Of a stretch of 64,000 bases of DNA, positions 12,490 to 24,252 are shown piece by piece. Origin of the DNA: Ciona intestinalis (lineage: Eukaryota; Chordata; Ascidiacea; Phlebobranchia; Cionidae); assembly GCF_000224145.3 (NCBI RefSeq), contig NC_020175.2:607948-671947 (forward strand). The letters are read 5' to 3'. The notes under the pieces were generated by a model. That model made no database searches, was not told the origin of the DNA, and was given only the letters and a program-made list of their open reading frames with translations. The translations under genes and the position numbers were made by a program. Each line of letters opens with the position of its first letter. Position 1 is the first letter of the stretch.

Positions 12490-15400
12490 ATGAAATATTT
12501 GTTGATAATTTCTGCCGCCATATTTCTATTAATCAAAGGATCTTTTTGTCGATTCGGTCCAAAGAAACTTTACACATTAGAACTTCCAACGAACATAGTG
12601 TCAGTCAAGGTAAGACGAAAGTATGGAACGAAATAGTAAAACTTTTACGTGAAGTATTGCTGTTTAAATGCGGAGAAAAAAATTTCATATTGCCTAATTA
12701 CATTTACCAATTAAACTAATACAGGCAGCAAAGCTCGACTCAAAATCAATAATATGAATGAATGAATGTGACTTATTTATCCTCGTAAACGGCAGTCGTT
12801 AAAACAAGCATGTTCTGTCAGCTTACGAGTTACCATGTTTGTAACTTTGTGGATGGTTGTTTTTTGTTGTTGTTTTTTTTATCATTTTTATACATGGTAT
12901 GTTCATTACCCAGGTAATCAACAACCAACTATACTTCATTGGTTCTTATTACATCGGAGTTATTGATAATGCGCATTGGAAGTTCAGAGCTAAACGAAGA
13001 ATGACGCCACGGTTAGTTAACAGTGACATCCCGAATCCAAGAGCTATTGGTAAAATACCAGGTGAGAGTTATGGGTATTTAACATTAGATAGTAAGCGAA
13101 GAAGGGCCCACTGTAGTGCGAATGAATGAATTAAACTCATCTTTGCGTAGCGCTGAACTGACACGCATGTTGCTGAGTCGGATATTGGCCCCAGAAGAAC
13201 ACGTATAGGATACATCGATATAAAAAACAATGCCTAGAATACGTTTCGACATATATAGTAGGTTGGGGGAGATAGTACACCTTTTTATTTTATTTTCTCG
13301 TCCCATTTTGTGCTTGACAAAGAACATTCAAAGAATTATAAAACCGTATCTTAACGACCCTCACATACCGTTGTTAATTATTTAAATAGCGACCGTGATA
13401 TTCAGATATTATGTGCTAAGTTGTCCCGTCTTTCCCCACCTTACCATATATATCGAACCTTAACATAAAATGCTGTCCTCAAAACTACATACTCAACACA
13501 TGGTACGACGGCTGTGGTGTAAACCTACATCGCAACTGTTATAACACAGAGACAGATTCCAAATGACGAGACTTATATATTCTTATTCATCTTAGCTCGC
13601 ACGTTTAGCGGTGGAAACGGCAGAGTGAATTACTGGGTTGCATCGTGGGGAACTAATACGACTGACGGAGCTATTTCCGTAATGCAAAGAACTTCGGTGT
13701 ACAGCAGTAAGTAGAGGTTTTCAAGTTAGTTACTTAGTATCGCGTACTTTATGTAGTAGGTATAATGTAAAAAAAAACAACAACAAATAATGTGACACAA
13801 AATGTGAGCGAGTATAGGTACATATTATAGGGAACAGAATACCCGTGTTATAAATACTGTAATTGTCGTATCGTGCCTTTGTACAAGACCCCAAACAGAA
13901 ATTGATCCAACCCACTAGCCACTAAGTAGGTTGTAGCACTTAGGTGTCGAGGTATATTGGTCCAACTGTGACCTAAACCCTCGGGACCATGGCATGCCAC
14001 ATCACTGTAACCTTATCCATATATTAACACCATATTCTTGTTTATATACAGCGGTGGTTGGTATATCTCTTGACTCTGGTTGGAACTACGAACACACACA
14101 GTGGGTGGATATGGACTTTGATGGTTTGAAAGATTGTTTGACTGCTAGATATAGAGGAGGAGGTACAGGTGGATTTGATATCAATTTCTATTTACTTTCT
14201 TTTTTTCAGCGGTTAACAACATTTTCTAACATCTATGCTTTTTGCGATTCTCTTTTCTCATACTTTTTTGCATTGTCATTTTTCCATGTAATGGTAGTTA
14301 TCTTGCTTTATAATGCTGAAGGAAGGCTACGTGACAAGGAGGAGAAAACTATATATTGTGTGTTGCTTAGTCTTGACTCTTGTGTAAACTGTAGAATGTC
14401 ACACAGGGTTAAAATGAATACAGTTATGTATAACACTTCTCTGTATAGTAGGTTGGGGTTAGGTGCGCCATGTTTTGTTTCTCTTTTATCTTCCCATTTG
14501 GTAGCAAATAAGAAATAATCGAAGAATTATATAAATGTAACCCAACGAGCCCAGAGGGGCTGTTAATTGTTAAGAATATAATGAGGAAATATACCCAAAC
14601 GGTAATCGTTTTCCACAGTAATATAATGGTCAAAATAAAAAGTTCGCCCTATTTAATATTAAGATGGCAATCTACAAACACAGTTGTTTTCACACTTATT
14701 CAGTCGGTCAGATGCTATGGTTTAAGCAACCACCGGGCCAAACGTTGTGGGGACAGAAGATTATACATGAAGGATTGGCAGACGGAAACTTCATGGGTTT
14801 CATGTACGATAGAAAGAATTATATACTGGTTGCTGGAAATCAATTCAATTCACTTGGCTTGTACTGGACGCTAAGTATGTTTCATACAACTGAATACTAA
14901 CTTAAAATAATATTCCCTGGTATGCTAGCTGTAAGCGGACACGAGCTGTATGAATCAAAATAACCGTGTTATACCGACTGTCGTTGCCCGACACAGCACG
15001 TCCCATCACGCAAGATAAATAAATTGCTTCATATTTCAACATTCTCCATTAAAATCATTTTAGACCGCAGAAATAACTGGTCTATAAGTCGACAAATTCG
15101 TCAAAGGATTTTAGACAACTATGGACGTTACTACGACGTGCAGTATATAGATTTAAACAAGGATGGGAGAAAGGACGTACTGACAACTACTGTTCAGTAA
15201 GAAATAAAAATATTTAAACATATTTTAATAGGATATGCACGCATATATAACTTAATCTCTCTTTAGAGTTGTGTAGATTCGGTTATATAGCTCTATAAAA
15301 GAATGAACACCAAATTTTGATTTAAAGATTGTACAACCGATTACGAGGGAAAACATCCCTCAAATAGAATTACCAACAAATACGTAGTAACTCGTATAAG

Positions 15401-18400
15401 TAGCAAAAGCACGAGGTGTATGAAACAGAACACCCATATTATAAGAATGCTGTTGCTCTCCTACGAGTAAAATGAGTTATTCATTCATACTATTATACAT
15501 TTACACACACACAACTCTTTCCACAGAATCGAAAATTCCCGTGGTCAAGTATTAGGTTACGAGATACCAAGGGATATACAGAACGCAGAATGGACACGTA
15601 GAGTTCTCGCTGCAGGTTTTTCTGGTGATTATAGTCCTGGACAGGCGAGGGCTTTCTGGCCAAACAAACGAAAACAGAGGTGCGTTCAATAAAGATATAA
15701 TGACATTATAGTAGGGTGGGGGAAGACGGAACACATTTAGCACATAATGTTCAAATATCCTGATTATGTCTTAAAAACAATTAACAGCAGTCTATGGGAG
15801 TCGGGATGATAAGGTTTTATAATTCTTTGAGTGTTCTTTGTTTAATAACAAATATGACGAAAAAATAAAATAAAAAGGTGTCCCATGTTTCTCCACCATA
15901 CTATATAGCAATCGAAACAGAGATTGCATTTACCATAAGTCTAAAATACGTTAAACGGCTACTAGTTGTACGCAAGACATAGTGTCAATACGAGCTATTT
16001 GAAGAATTGGCAATTTTAACCACAACCAAAAATTTGTTCTTGATAGAAATGAACGTCCAAGTATCTTCTTATCCGGAGGAGGGGGAGGAGAGATATTTAT
16101 CCTCACTCCTGTTCCTAAGTCAAGGGGTTGGGGGTATGTGAAGTCATCGGTAAGTTATGTGCTGTGGTAGTGCAGTTGTACATATAGTGGATCTATATAA
16201 GAACAAGGTGTTCGGTAAGTCACCATTAGCAAACATGTTTTAGCATAGAATCCAGGAGGTAAATATGAATGACATTTATAAATGATGTTGAAAGTGACCC
16301 TCGTTGTCAATAATACGGGCTTGAACCCTACTTATTTTGTTTCCAAACACCTCAATCATCGGCTGCTTCCTTGGAATACATTACAACAGTGCACCATGAC
16401 TTTCCTAACACCATGTACAACTACATGCTTTGTGTTTTTAATGAGTTTATAATTGAACAAAGAAACTCTATTAAAACGTTTTCGCTGTATATAAATATCT
16501 GACAATGTGTTTCTTTCCTCGTATATTAGTTGCCTGTTGGAGCTGGGGTGGTCGGAGTTCCCTTTGTTGGAGATCTTGACAACGATAAATATCCAGAGGT
16601 TATTGTACCTCAAGAAAACAAAGTCCACGTATATTCCTATGGTAAGAGTTATTTGATATAACAGGACGTCTTATATATATAACGGTGAGAATGAATTATA
16701 AACAATACCAGTAGTGTATGGCAACATGTGCAACACGTTTACATATTCTACTCTATATATGGGTAAAGTCACACGGCGAGGCAAGTCAGGAGTGTTTGAG
16801 ATTTATGTCATACTTTGTCCTACAACGTGTGTAAGTAGCTATAAAACACACAGCAACAAAACTTATGATAAATTCCGTGAACTAGTCGTATCAAGTGGTA
16901 AAGAAGTTGGGTGATTCTCGTAGCAAAATACGTAACAGACAAAAATCAAAGCCAGCCATGGTCTGTACTAAAGATATTTCCTTAAATCTTTTTTTTGCAT
17001 ATGGTTTTTTGTTTGTTACCTGTTTTGTAGCAACTGATCCTACACACAACAACGTATTAACTACCCTACCCATATACACGCAGATTACAGCGCATCAGCC
17101 GCCGCACCACCTCGGCGAGAGACACCTGCCCGTGCTATAGTTCGACCTGTGGTTCCATACAGGAACCCATACGCCCGTGGTACAAGACCCCCGCCCACCC
17201 TGCTATACCGGCAGATCAACCCCCTGTAGGACCTAACCCAGATACTATCAGAACCCCAGATCCTGCACCAAACCAACCAAGTAATTGGCTTATTTTTCAT
17301 TGCAATACATTTGCGTGAAACACGTAAAGTTTCATGCCCGTGTAAAAAAAATTATATAACCTTTTTGACGATTAGCAATATTTAGTAATGTTTCTGACAA
17401 ACATAGCCCACATAAAGCCAAGTAAATTGCCCATTGTGGAACTTATCATATGTAACATAGTGAAGTGTGGAATTCGTTTCAACGCGTTTATAAGGAATAC
17501 TCATAACTTTAATTTTTTACATAAAACAAATCACCTAACATAAAGCTAATTGATCTTATTTACAATGCAACACATTACATTTAGCAGTTACCATCTATCT
17601 ATAGACCTATCAGAATATGGATTTTCTGTAGACGAACTATAGGGTAGGGTAAAATGGGACATCTTTTTATTTTTAAATTGTCGAATTTAGAATATTTACA
17701 TAATAACATATACCCGTATAGCCCCGCGACTGTAAAAAAGCGTTGTTACTTGTTAAAAACATTACCAGGTAACATGGCATTAGTTCCAATCTTACCCCAT
17801 CTTACCCCACAGCACCATAATATACACATCAATATATAACTACTTCATACATTTGTACAGTACCAGGATTACCACGACTCCCAGTAGCCAACCCACCACC
17901 TCTCAACCCTGTAGTTCCACAAAGCGGAATCAACGTTAACCCAGCACCAAGCATACCAAGGTAACTACATACCTCGTAAATTTGTTATATATTAAAAGGT
18001 GGGCAAGATGGGACACCTTTTCATTTTATCGCCCCATTTCGTAATAAACAAAGACCCCTTAATAAATCATTAAACCGTTGTTAATTGTTTAAAACACGAT
18101 CAGAATGATTAGATATAATCTGCCAAAGGTGTCCTTGCTTTTCCCAACCTACTATATAGTGCAGCATGTCAATTCTAAGAATTGCTCCGGGTGTGCTGAT
18201 GACGGGTTCTACATAGCATTAACGAACAACTACTGAATGAATACCTGTTACCACAACACTATAATCTGTGTATACAGTTAAGTTACCGATACTGTGCACA
18301 GCGTTTTACCCAGCATTTGTTTTTCGGTTAGATGGAAATTTCCTTTGTGGAAATGCATAGACAGTCACGCTCAAGCTTTTTGAATTATTATCTATAGGCT

Positions 18401-21394
18401 ACACTTAAGGAAAAACGACAACCAACCATCTGGGATAACCAACCACTTATACCTTAATAGATACAATCCAATAGCGCCAGCCGCTCCCGCACAAACAGCC
18501 CCAGCCCTCCCTAACCCCCTCCCACCAGCACGAAACAACCCCCCACCCCCAGTACCGCCATTATTGATCCCNNNNNNNNNNNNNNNNNNNNNNNNNNNNN
18601 NNNNNNNNNNNNNNNNNNNNNNNNNNNNNNNNNNNNNNNNNNNNNNNNNNNNNNNNNNNNNNNNNNNNNNNNNNNNNNNNNNNNNNNNNNNNNNNNNNNN
18701 NNNNNNNNNNNNNNNNNNNNNNNNNNNNNNNNNNNNNNNNNNNNNNNNNNNNNNNNNNNNNNNNNNNNNNNNNNNNNNNNNNNNNNNNNNNNNNNNNNNN
18801 NNNNNNNNNNNNNNNNNNNNNNNNNNNNNNNNNNNNNNNNNNNNNNNNNNNNNNNNNNNNNGTTCCACCACCGGCGTTACCATCTCCAATTACGGGTAAG
18901 TTAAAAAGGATATACCATTCAAAGATCAATTTCAAACTTGGCCCGGCGCCCTGGCAAAGTAGCGCGCCTGCCACTAACCCAAAGGCAACTGCTCAAGGCT
19001 CGTTGCTGCCGCCATTGTGGGCGCATGTTTTCTTGGCCAAGACACTTAACGGCAATTGCTTCAACCCAGTGGCCACGAATGGGTTGTCCAAATAATCATC
19101 CATGAAACCCTGTGTTAAAACAACTGTCGTTTTCCAGGCATGCGGGGATAAATCAAGTAGTTACATTCTATCTGAAATTTAATTTAAACGCCAGTTTCAA
19201 TTTACGTCGTTTACTAAATCATCGAATAGCCTACAGCCAATGTCATTCCACCGCTAAAAAAGTTCACTGCAGTATCCATTATAATCTTGCATCTGGAAAC
19301 CTCTAATTTATTACTATAATAGAAGCCATTGCCGTTTAGTTTAGGCCTTTAGGGAAACACGTTACAGTCTGGTGAGGTTGATACTGTATAGTTCCAATAT
19401 ATTTGGATTGGTATGAGGCATACTCTAACCTAAATATAAGATTCCGGACTGTCCGGTGTTGGACATTGCCTTTACAGGAAAAAAGGCATCTGTTTGCTAA
19501 ACCTATGTTTTGCAGCCACTCCTGCGAATTCCTTGCTGCGCGTCACCGAATACAATGTCTCACATTGGGGCGAAGCGAGATACGCATGTAGTACCATGGG
19601 ACGTGTTTTGTGTTCATTACCCCAACTACAATTCGCTAAAACTTTGAACGAAAGCATGGCCCCTAAGCAGTGGGGTTGGTATGAAGATCCGAATCGTGCA
19701 GCGAGAATTGAGACTTGTCAACCGGGTAAGGTTTTTAACACCATAATGGAATAACTAGAGGTATTACAGTACTGGTTCAAACTTGTTTGAAACAATTAAA
19801 ATAGACAGTGGGAATCGTAAGGATACGGCTTTATAATTCTTTCAAGGTTTTTTTGTATGCTACCAAATGCGAAAATAGAATAAAAAGGTGTCCCATGTTC
19901 CCCCACCCTAAGGCCGAATATTGTTCCGCAGGTCAGAGAAATTGGACCGGGTATGTCTGCTACAATGGAGCTGCAGCCACCACACAAATATTTAGCACGG
20001 CATCGATACCAGCGTTATGTTGTGGCTCGGTTAATGGGGCTCGGTATACAAGCCTAGCTCACAGGTAAGCCGTATACACCGACGTTGGTGTATACTACAG
20101 ATAAATAATTGGTATATAAAACAATTAGAAACACAGATTATGTCTATATATCCAAATACAATGATGTCGTTTGAAATATGTTTAATCTGGACTTATCGTT
20201 TATGGAATATAAATATGTGTCTTTATGCACACTTTTGTTCATATTGGAAGTTTAACTTGGAAATGAGTAAAATATAAATGGTTTGTTGTGTGTCTGCTTG
20301 GTGTAGCGACCACGTTTCTTTTCTTAAAATAAATGTAAATACGTTTTAAGGTAAGCGTGTTTCAACAACTGTTGTTTTATCGCATTCTTTGTTTTAAATA
20401 TTATTTAATTTGCGCTATGTCTTAACTCTTAATATTCACTGGTGCGCACGAGGTATAGGCCATGGAATAAAACAAAAATGCTATTACGACTGTTGTTTCC
20501 CGCCACGCAAGGATAAAGAAATTACATTCATTTCTTCAAGTCCAAAAATATTATAACTGCATTGTCAAAGAAATAATTTTAAATTCCTTGTTTGCAGCTC
20601 GAGTAGATCAGCAGACGCAGATTGTAAACAAGATAACCAGCATTTGTGCACGATGGTTGAAATGATGACAGTTTGGGATCAGGTAAGTTTTAACACTGAC
20701 TAAGCTACGGCTGGTGCTATGGCAGGGAAATGCTCCGATCCAACATTAGCGTATTGGTTGTTTAAATTGTCCGCGGTATAAAAAAATCGGAAACACCCAC
20801 AAAGTTACACATACGTGATTTCGTAAGCGGGTACGAAAAAACTGAACGTTTATGTGCTGTGATACAACGTCTGTGGTTGCCCAACCACACGAGCAAGTAA
20901 AACTCATTCAAGCCTCAGAAATTAGATTTGCAGTGGGTATATACACGCTCAATGTTTCAAACGAAGGTATAATTTGGACTATAAAACCTAGAACTGTGGT
21001 TAAAAAATCTATTCTACGTGCATGATGTCCTTGTTGAAGAGCTGGAATTTAAGCCAATTTTCACCGATTACCCTAAAATAGCGTGAATAAAGCCACTGTC
21101 AGTTCAATTGTGAAACCGATATTTTCCACTTTATTCCAGAGCACGTATAAAGGTTACGACTGGGGTTGGTTTGGAGACGGCACGAAACTTATAAAGATGG
21201 TTCATCGTTGTGATCCTGGAATTGTCCAGTTTCCAGGCTACAGATGCTGGTATGGGAGATTGGTGACCCAAGATATTGCGTCACAGGTTCAACAGAGAGC
21301 GTTTTGCTGCCAGACAAGCTCAGCGTATTTAGTTAGAGCCACTTTACCCGTTGCCTTGTTTTGCTTAATATTTTCGATATTTATGCACTTGTGA
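12490..21394 (+). CDS. Secreted FG-GAP/VCBS protein with duplicated six-Cys domain
   Basis: The predicted signal peptide is MKYLLIISAAIFLLIKG. Exons: 12490-12609, 12914-13061, 13596-13706, 14052-14162, 14704-14874, 15064-15196, 15527-15679, 16047-16149, 16530-16641, ~17084-17280, 17861-17960, 18461-18571 then a gap, 18862-18895, 19516-19725, 19932-20064, 20598-20682, 21140-21394. Part 1 has FG-GAP-like calcium loops: DMDFDGLKD (~14111), DLNKDGRKD (~15157), DLDNDKYPE (~16575). Part 2 is a Pro-rich linker (17084-18895) interrupted by 290 N. Part 3 is a repeated ~90-residue module with cysteines in the order C, LC, C-PG, Y-C, CC around WGWYED and WGWFGD. The C-terminus is hydrophobic (ATLPVALFCLIFSIFMHL), suggesting a GPI signal or membrane anchor. 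A surface or matrix role is inferred. Exon ~17084-17280 is entered in one frame and left in another, so one base is probably missing from the assembly there. AATAAA is at 21409. Confidence 0.8.
12754..12836 (-). repeat. Short repeat family B
   Basis: On the minus strand it reads GTAACTCGTAAGCTGACAGA... and ends AAATAAGTCACATTCATTCA. A recurring ~90-bp repeat of this window; other copies are at 14920, 15382, 20441, 20826, 22170, 23685, 25744, 27797 and 58590. No coding capacity; a MITE or SINE tail is likely. Confidence 0.65.
13255..13448. mobile_element. MITE family A, copy 5
   Basis: Starts TAGTAGGTTGGGGGAGATAG and ends CCCCACCTTACCATATA, with the internal AAGAATTATAAAACCGTATC. Lies in intron 2 of the FG-GAP gene. 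Confidence 0.85.
14445..14580. mobile_element. MITE family A, degenerate copy 6
   Basis: The left end TAGTAGGTTGGGGTTAGG and the box TTCCCATTTGGTAGCAAATA are clear. The right half is lost or heavily diverged. Confidence 0.6.
14920..15035 (+). repeat. Short repeat family B
   Basis: Copy with the landmarks CTGTAAGCGGACACGAGCTG and CGTGTTATACCGACTGTCG. It carries a small insertion before its AAGATAAATAAATTG end. Intron of the FG-GAP gene. Confidence 0.55.
15382..15488 (+). repeat. Short repeat family B
   Basis: Copy reading TAGTAACTCGTATAAG, GCACGAGGTGTATGAAACAG, and ending in GAGTTATTCATTCAT. Intron of the FG-GAP gene. Confidence 0.6.
15709..15906. mobile_element. MITE family A, copy 7
   Basis: Nearly intact: starts TATAGTAGGGTGGGGGAAGA and ends TTCTCCACCATACTATATAG. 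In this orientation the AGCACATAAT box comes first. About 30 bp after an exon end, in an intron of the FG-GAP gene. Confidence 0.9.
17640..17815. mobile_element. MITE family A, degenerate copy 8
   Basis: Left end TAGGGTAGGGTAAAATGGGA and right end CCAATCTTACCCCATCTTAC; the middle is strongly diverged. Confidence 0.65.
17995..18158. mobile_element. MITE family A, copy 9
   Basis: Starts AAGGTGGGCAAGATGGGACA and ends CTTTTCCCAACCTACTATAT, with the internal TTGTTTAAAACACGATCAGA. Slightly shortened. Confidence 0.85.
18572..18861. other. Assembly gap (290 N)
   Basis: The run of N lies inside the proline-rich coding exon or exons of the FG-GAP gene. Pro-rich codons flank it on both sides (PPVPPLL before, VPPPALPSP after), so the missing part is probably repetitive Pro-rich coding sequence. 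Confidence 0.95.
18935..19105 (+). repeat. SINE-like repeat
   Basis: Carries AGCGCGCCTGCCACTAAC near its start and the body TGGCCAAGACACTTAACGGC, CAACCCAGTGGCCACGAATG and GGGTTGTCC. The same body is seen at 49850 and, reversed, near 35390 and 22080. Intron of the FG-GAP gene. Confidence 0.6.
19803..19910. mobile_element. MITE family A, half copy 10
   Basis: Only the right half is present: GTGGGAATCGTAAGGATACG through ATGTTCCCCCACCCTA. It ends about 20 bp before the exon at 19932 and so supplies part of the 3' end of that intron. Confidence 0.8.
20441..20540 (+). repeat. Short repeat family B
   Basis: Copy with GGTGCGCACGAGGTATAG and ATTACGACTGTTG, ending AAATTACATTCATTTC. Intron of the FG-GAP gene. 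Confidence 0.55.
20826..20912 (+). repeat. Short repeat family B
   Basis: Diverged copy starting GTAAGCGGGTACGAAAAAAC and ending AAGTAAAACTCATTCAAG. Intron of the FG-GAP gene. Confidence 0.45.
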
Positions 21395-21435
21395 TTGCTT
21401 TTTTTGTAAATAAATTGAAATATATTTATTAGTAA

Positions 21436-23168
21436 TTATTGTGATTGTCGTAGTGGTAGTCTACTTTGAAATTTTAGCTCATGAGTTCTCGGTGGGGTGT
21501 AGAAACGTACGCCCTTTTTAGCTTTGTTCCTTTGTTTACGGTTGGCAAGTTTTAACGCATACCAGTATTCCTTGGTGTCGGGGTCCATGTCAGCAAAGGT
21601 TTTCGGTTTTCCTGTGTGGATTGTCCACAACCTGTAACAGAATGAACTGAAGAATATTGTATTTAAGGCTTAACATGCAAAATAAGTGTAGGAAAGTCTG
21701 ATGCTGCAGCACAGTGTTTAGCATGTCCGTATTTAGGCTAGATCATGAAATACAGGTTAAACGCTCGACACTGAGAGTTGGAAGACATTCCCCTTTTTGA
21801 ATGTTATACAATAAAACTTGCACCCTTCTTTTAAATGGTGAAAAATTGGTTTATTTAAGGTTATGAGTTGTAAGCTTTGCATACAGTATAGAACTTTTTC
21901 ATTAAACATAAGAAGAAATATTAAAGGCTTTGTGACGAAATTTTATAAAAAGCACTCATTCCTAAGTTACCTTTAAAGTGTAATATGAGGTGAAAATCAC
22001 TCCTAATAAAGAAAATAATGTCACAAAACTGACGTCATAAACAAAGAAAATGCACCAACACAAAGCATTGGCAATTCCTACAACCCAGTGGTGCCTAATG
22101 GTTTGTCTGAAAAGCCAGTTTTACAATAAAAAAAAAAAATAGAAAAAAACCTCTCCCACAAAGTGGAAAACTCTTAACTGGGCACGAAGTGTATGAAACA
22201 GAAAACTTGTGTTATGGCAACTGTTGCCACCCACACAAGAATAAGTAAGTCACATTTCTTATATTTTACTTACCACTCAGGGTATTCATGATCTGGTTTC
22301 AGAACAGGGTCTTCCCCTTCAATATATTTGTTCAATCCACAACATCTGGTTTGTAGAAGTTTTGTGTCACGAATGGGTTTTGGAATCTCAACTAATACTT
22401 TGGCTTTACTTCCTGCAAATATGAATGTATGTTTTTTAGTTTATCTTGCTGGCCGAAAAAACAACAGTCGTTATAACCTGGGTGTTTATACATTTTATGC
22501 CATCTTACGGGTTACCATAATATATATATATATACAGAGCTGCGATTGAGCTGTTTTTGCCCAATCACACATACGCCCACAATAGTAGCAACGACGAGCC
22601 TTGAACCCATACCTCTGGGTTCAAGGCAGGCGCGCTAACCAACAAACACATAATAACATAGGAATTTAAGATAATGTGTAATGCCTAATGGTGTTTACAA
22701 GTGAGCAGAATTGTAAGCAAATAAATTATGCCACAATAATTACGACCATCAAACGAAAATGTATATAAGAAAATTGAGTCACTAACAAAAACACTAACAA
22801 CTTGCAACAAGGAAATAAGACAAGTGTTTGATAATACAGGTCTGTAATAAAATACAATATGTGCATGGTTAATGAGTTTAGAACAAATAATGGGAAACTT
22901 CATAATTCATATCACAGATCAAGTTAATGAATCATAGACAAAATAACAACTGTTGTAACAGTTAATACTGTCTTAGATATTCTAGTATTATAACAGGATT
23001 ACAGCCTAGTATGGAGATATTTTCAACATATTTCGTAGTTTGTACCGTCACTTTCATATCACAGTAAAATTTACCTTTACTAGTTTCCGCACCAACTAAT
23101 TTCTTTTTCGCTGAAACTCGACTTGTAGAAAAAGTTCTTCTGCAAAGTAAGGACAACGGTCGTATCAT
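21436..23168 (-). CDS. MRPL54: Mitochondrial ribosomal protein L54 (mL54)
   Basis: Large-subunit mitoribosome protein. Three minus-strand exons: 23168-23075, 22412-22274 and 21631-21436, in total 429 nt for 142 residues, close to the vertebrate length. The N-terminus (MIRPLSLLCRRTFSTSRVSA) is Arg/Ser-rich without acids, as in a mitochondrial presequence. The core matches human L54: NKYIEGEDPVLKPDHEYPEW, then GKPKTFADMDPDTKEYWYAL. The split Trp codon (TG/G) joins exons 2 and 3. The basic tail after KLANRKQRNKAKKG is longer than in human. Its polyA signal (minus-strand AATAAA, 21430-21425) lies about 10 bp past the AATAAA of the convergent FG-GAP gene, so the transcripts probably overlap at their 3' ends. 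Confidence 0.92.
22170..22256 (+). repeat. Short repeat family B
   Basis: Copy reading GGGCACGAAGTGTATGAAAC and GTGTTATGGCAACTGTTGCC, ending AAGTAAGTCACATTT. Intron of MRPL54. Confidence 0.6.
22555..22645 (-). repeat. tRNA-derived SINE head
   Basis: On the minus strand it has GGTTAGCGCGCCTGCCTTGA (box A-like) and GTATGGGTTCAAGGC (box B-like), followed by GGGCGTATGTGTGATTGGGC. Intron of MRPL54. Confidence 0.6.
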
Positions 23169-24252
23169 ATTAGTGTATTTGCAGCTCTGCTAGAAACGTA
23201 TCTTCAGTTATAGACAAGATAACACAAGCATTTTAACCTTTTTAATTCGAAATACGACTTAAATCTGCAGAAACGTAAGATGGGATTATAACACATGTCC
23301 TGCATGAAAATATTTACTGATATGCTATTTCTATGCCAAACGTATTTTCAATATTTCCACAATATATTAAATTTATCTCCTATTCTCCTAGTCATTTCTT
23401 AGGACAATAGAAATAAAAACATGATTACTAAAATAAATCTTTCAGTTTAAAACAAGTAAAATATTACATTGCCCGTTGGTAAAATATTAAATATATAAAA
23501 TTTATTTCACCAAATCATTACCAATATGTGCTACAACAACAATGAACATATTGTTCATGTTTGCATCCAGATTCTAAAACAATTTAAATGGCAGTTTATT
23601 TTTTGCCTTGCAATTATTTATTCTACATATCCTATATAACCTATACAAACACAGTCCTACTCATAATGATACAATTCTGTTCTAAGGTAACTCGTAAGCT
23701 GGCACGAGGTGTTAAACCCGTGTGATAAAGACTCGTTTTCCGGCCACGCGAGGATAAAGTGAGTTACATTCATAAGTTTCGCTCGCAAGATGTATTTGAC
23801 AGCAACAATATATTTAACAAGCAGTGAATACTATGGAAGCTACAATCGCAAGCAAAGTCAGAATAAAACATTTCATGAAATAAACACAGTTAAGATATCT
23901 ATGTACGTAAGGTTTCTAGATGTTCCTGCAAAAATTATGCTGGAATATTGGCTCTAACTCTTAAAATGATGATTGCAATTTGCAAAACGTTTTTGTTGGC
24001 AGCATAGAAGTATTCTGTTACAAATTATGCAAGAACAGTACGTATAAATTAAGGTTTTTGGATGGTGTTGCAAAGATTATAGTTTGAAAATATGGCCTGC
24101 AATTTAAAGTGCTGATTGCAAAACATTTGGTCAGCACAGAAAAAGCTCATGGTACATATACATATCATCCAGATAGCCTTGACACAAATCAGGGACAGAA
24201 TCTACACTCTCTTTGGAATTAAAACAATAAGTGCGTTGATATACGCCAATAT
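23169..24252. other. Intergenic between MRPL54 and citron
   Basis: Holds the MRPL54 promoter side and the citron 3' UTR. Contents recognised: a family B repeat at 23685-23775 and a diverged direct duplication at 23905-24145 whose two halves share AAGGTTT, TTGCAAA, and GATTGCAA...AAAAC. No coding ORF seen. Confidence 0.55.

Noticed and set aside
13994-14518. 174-residue plus-strand frame
   Set aside because: It is the exon 14052-14162 of the FG-GAP gene read through into its intron; similarity stops at the GT donor and a MITE begins at 14445.
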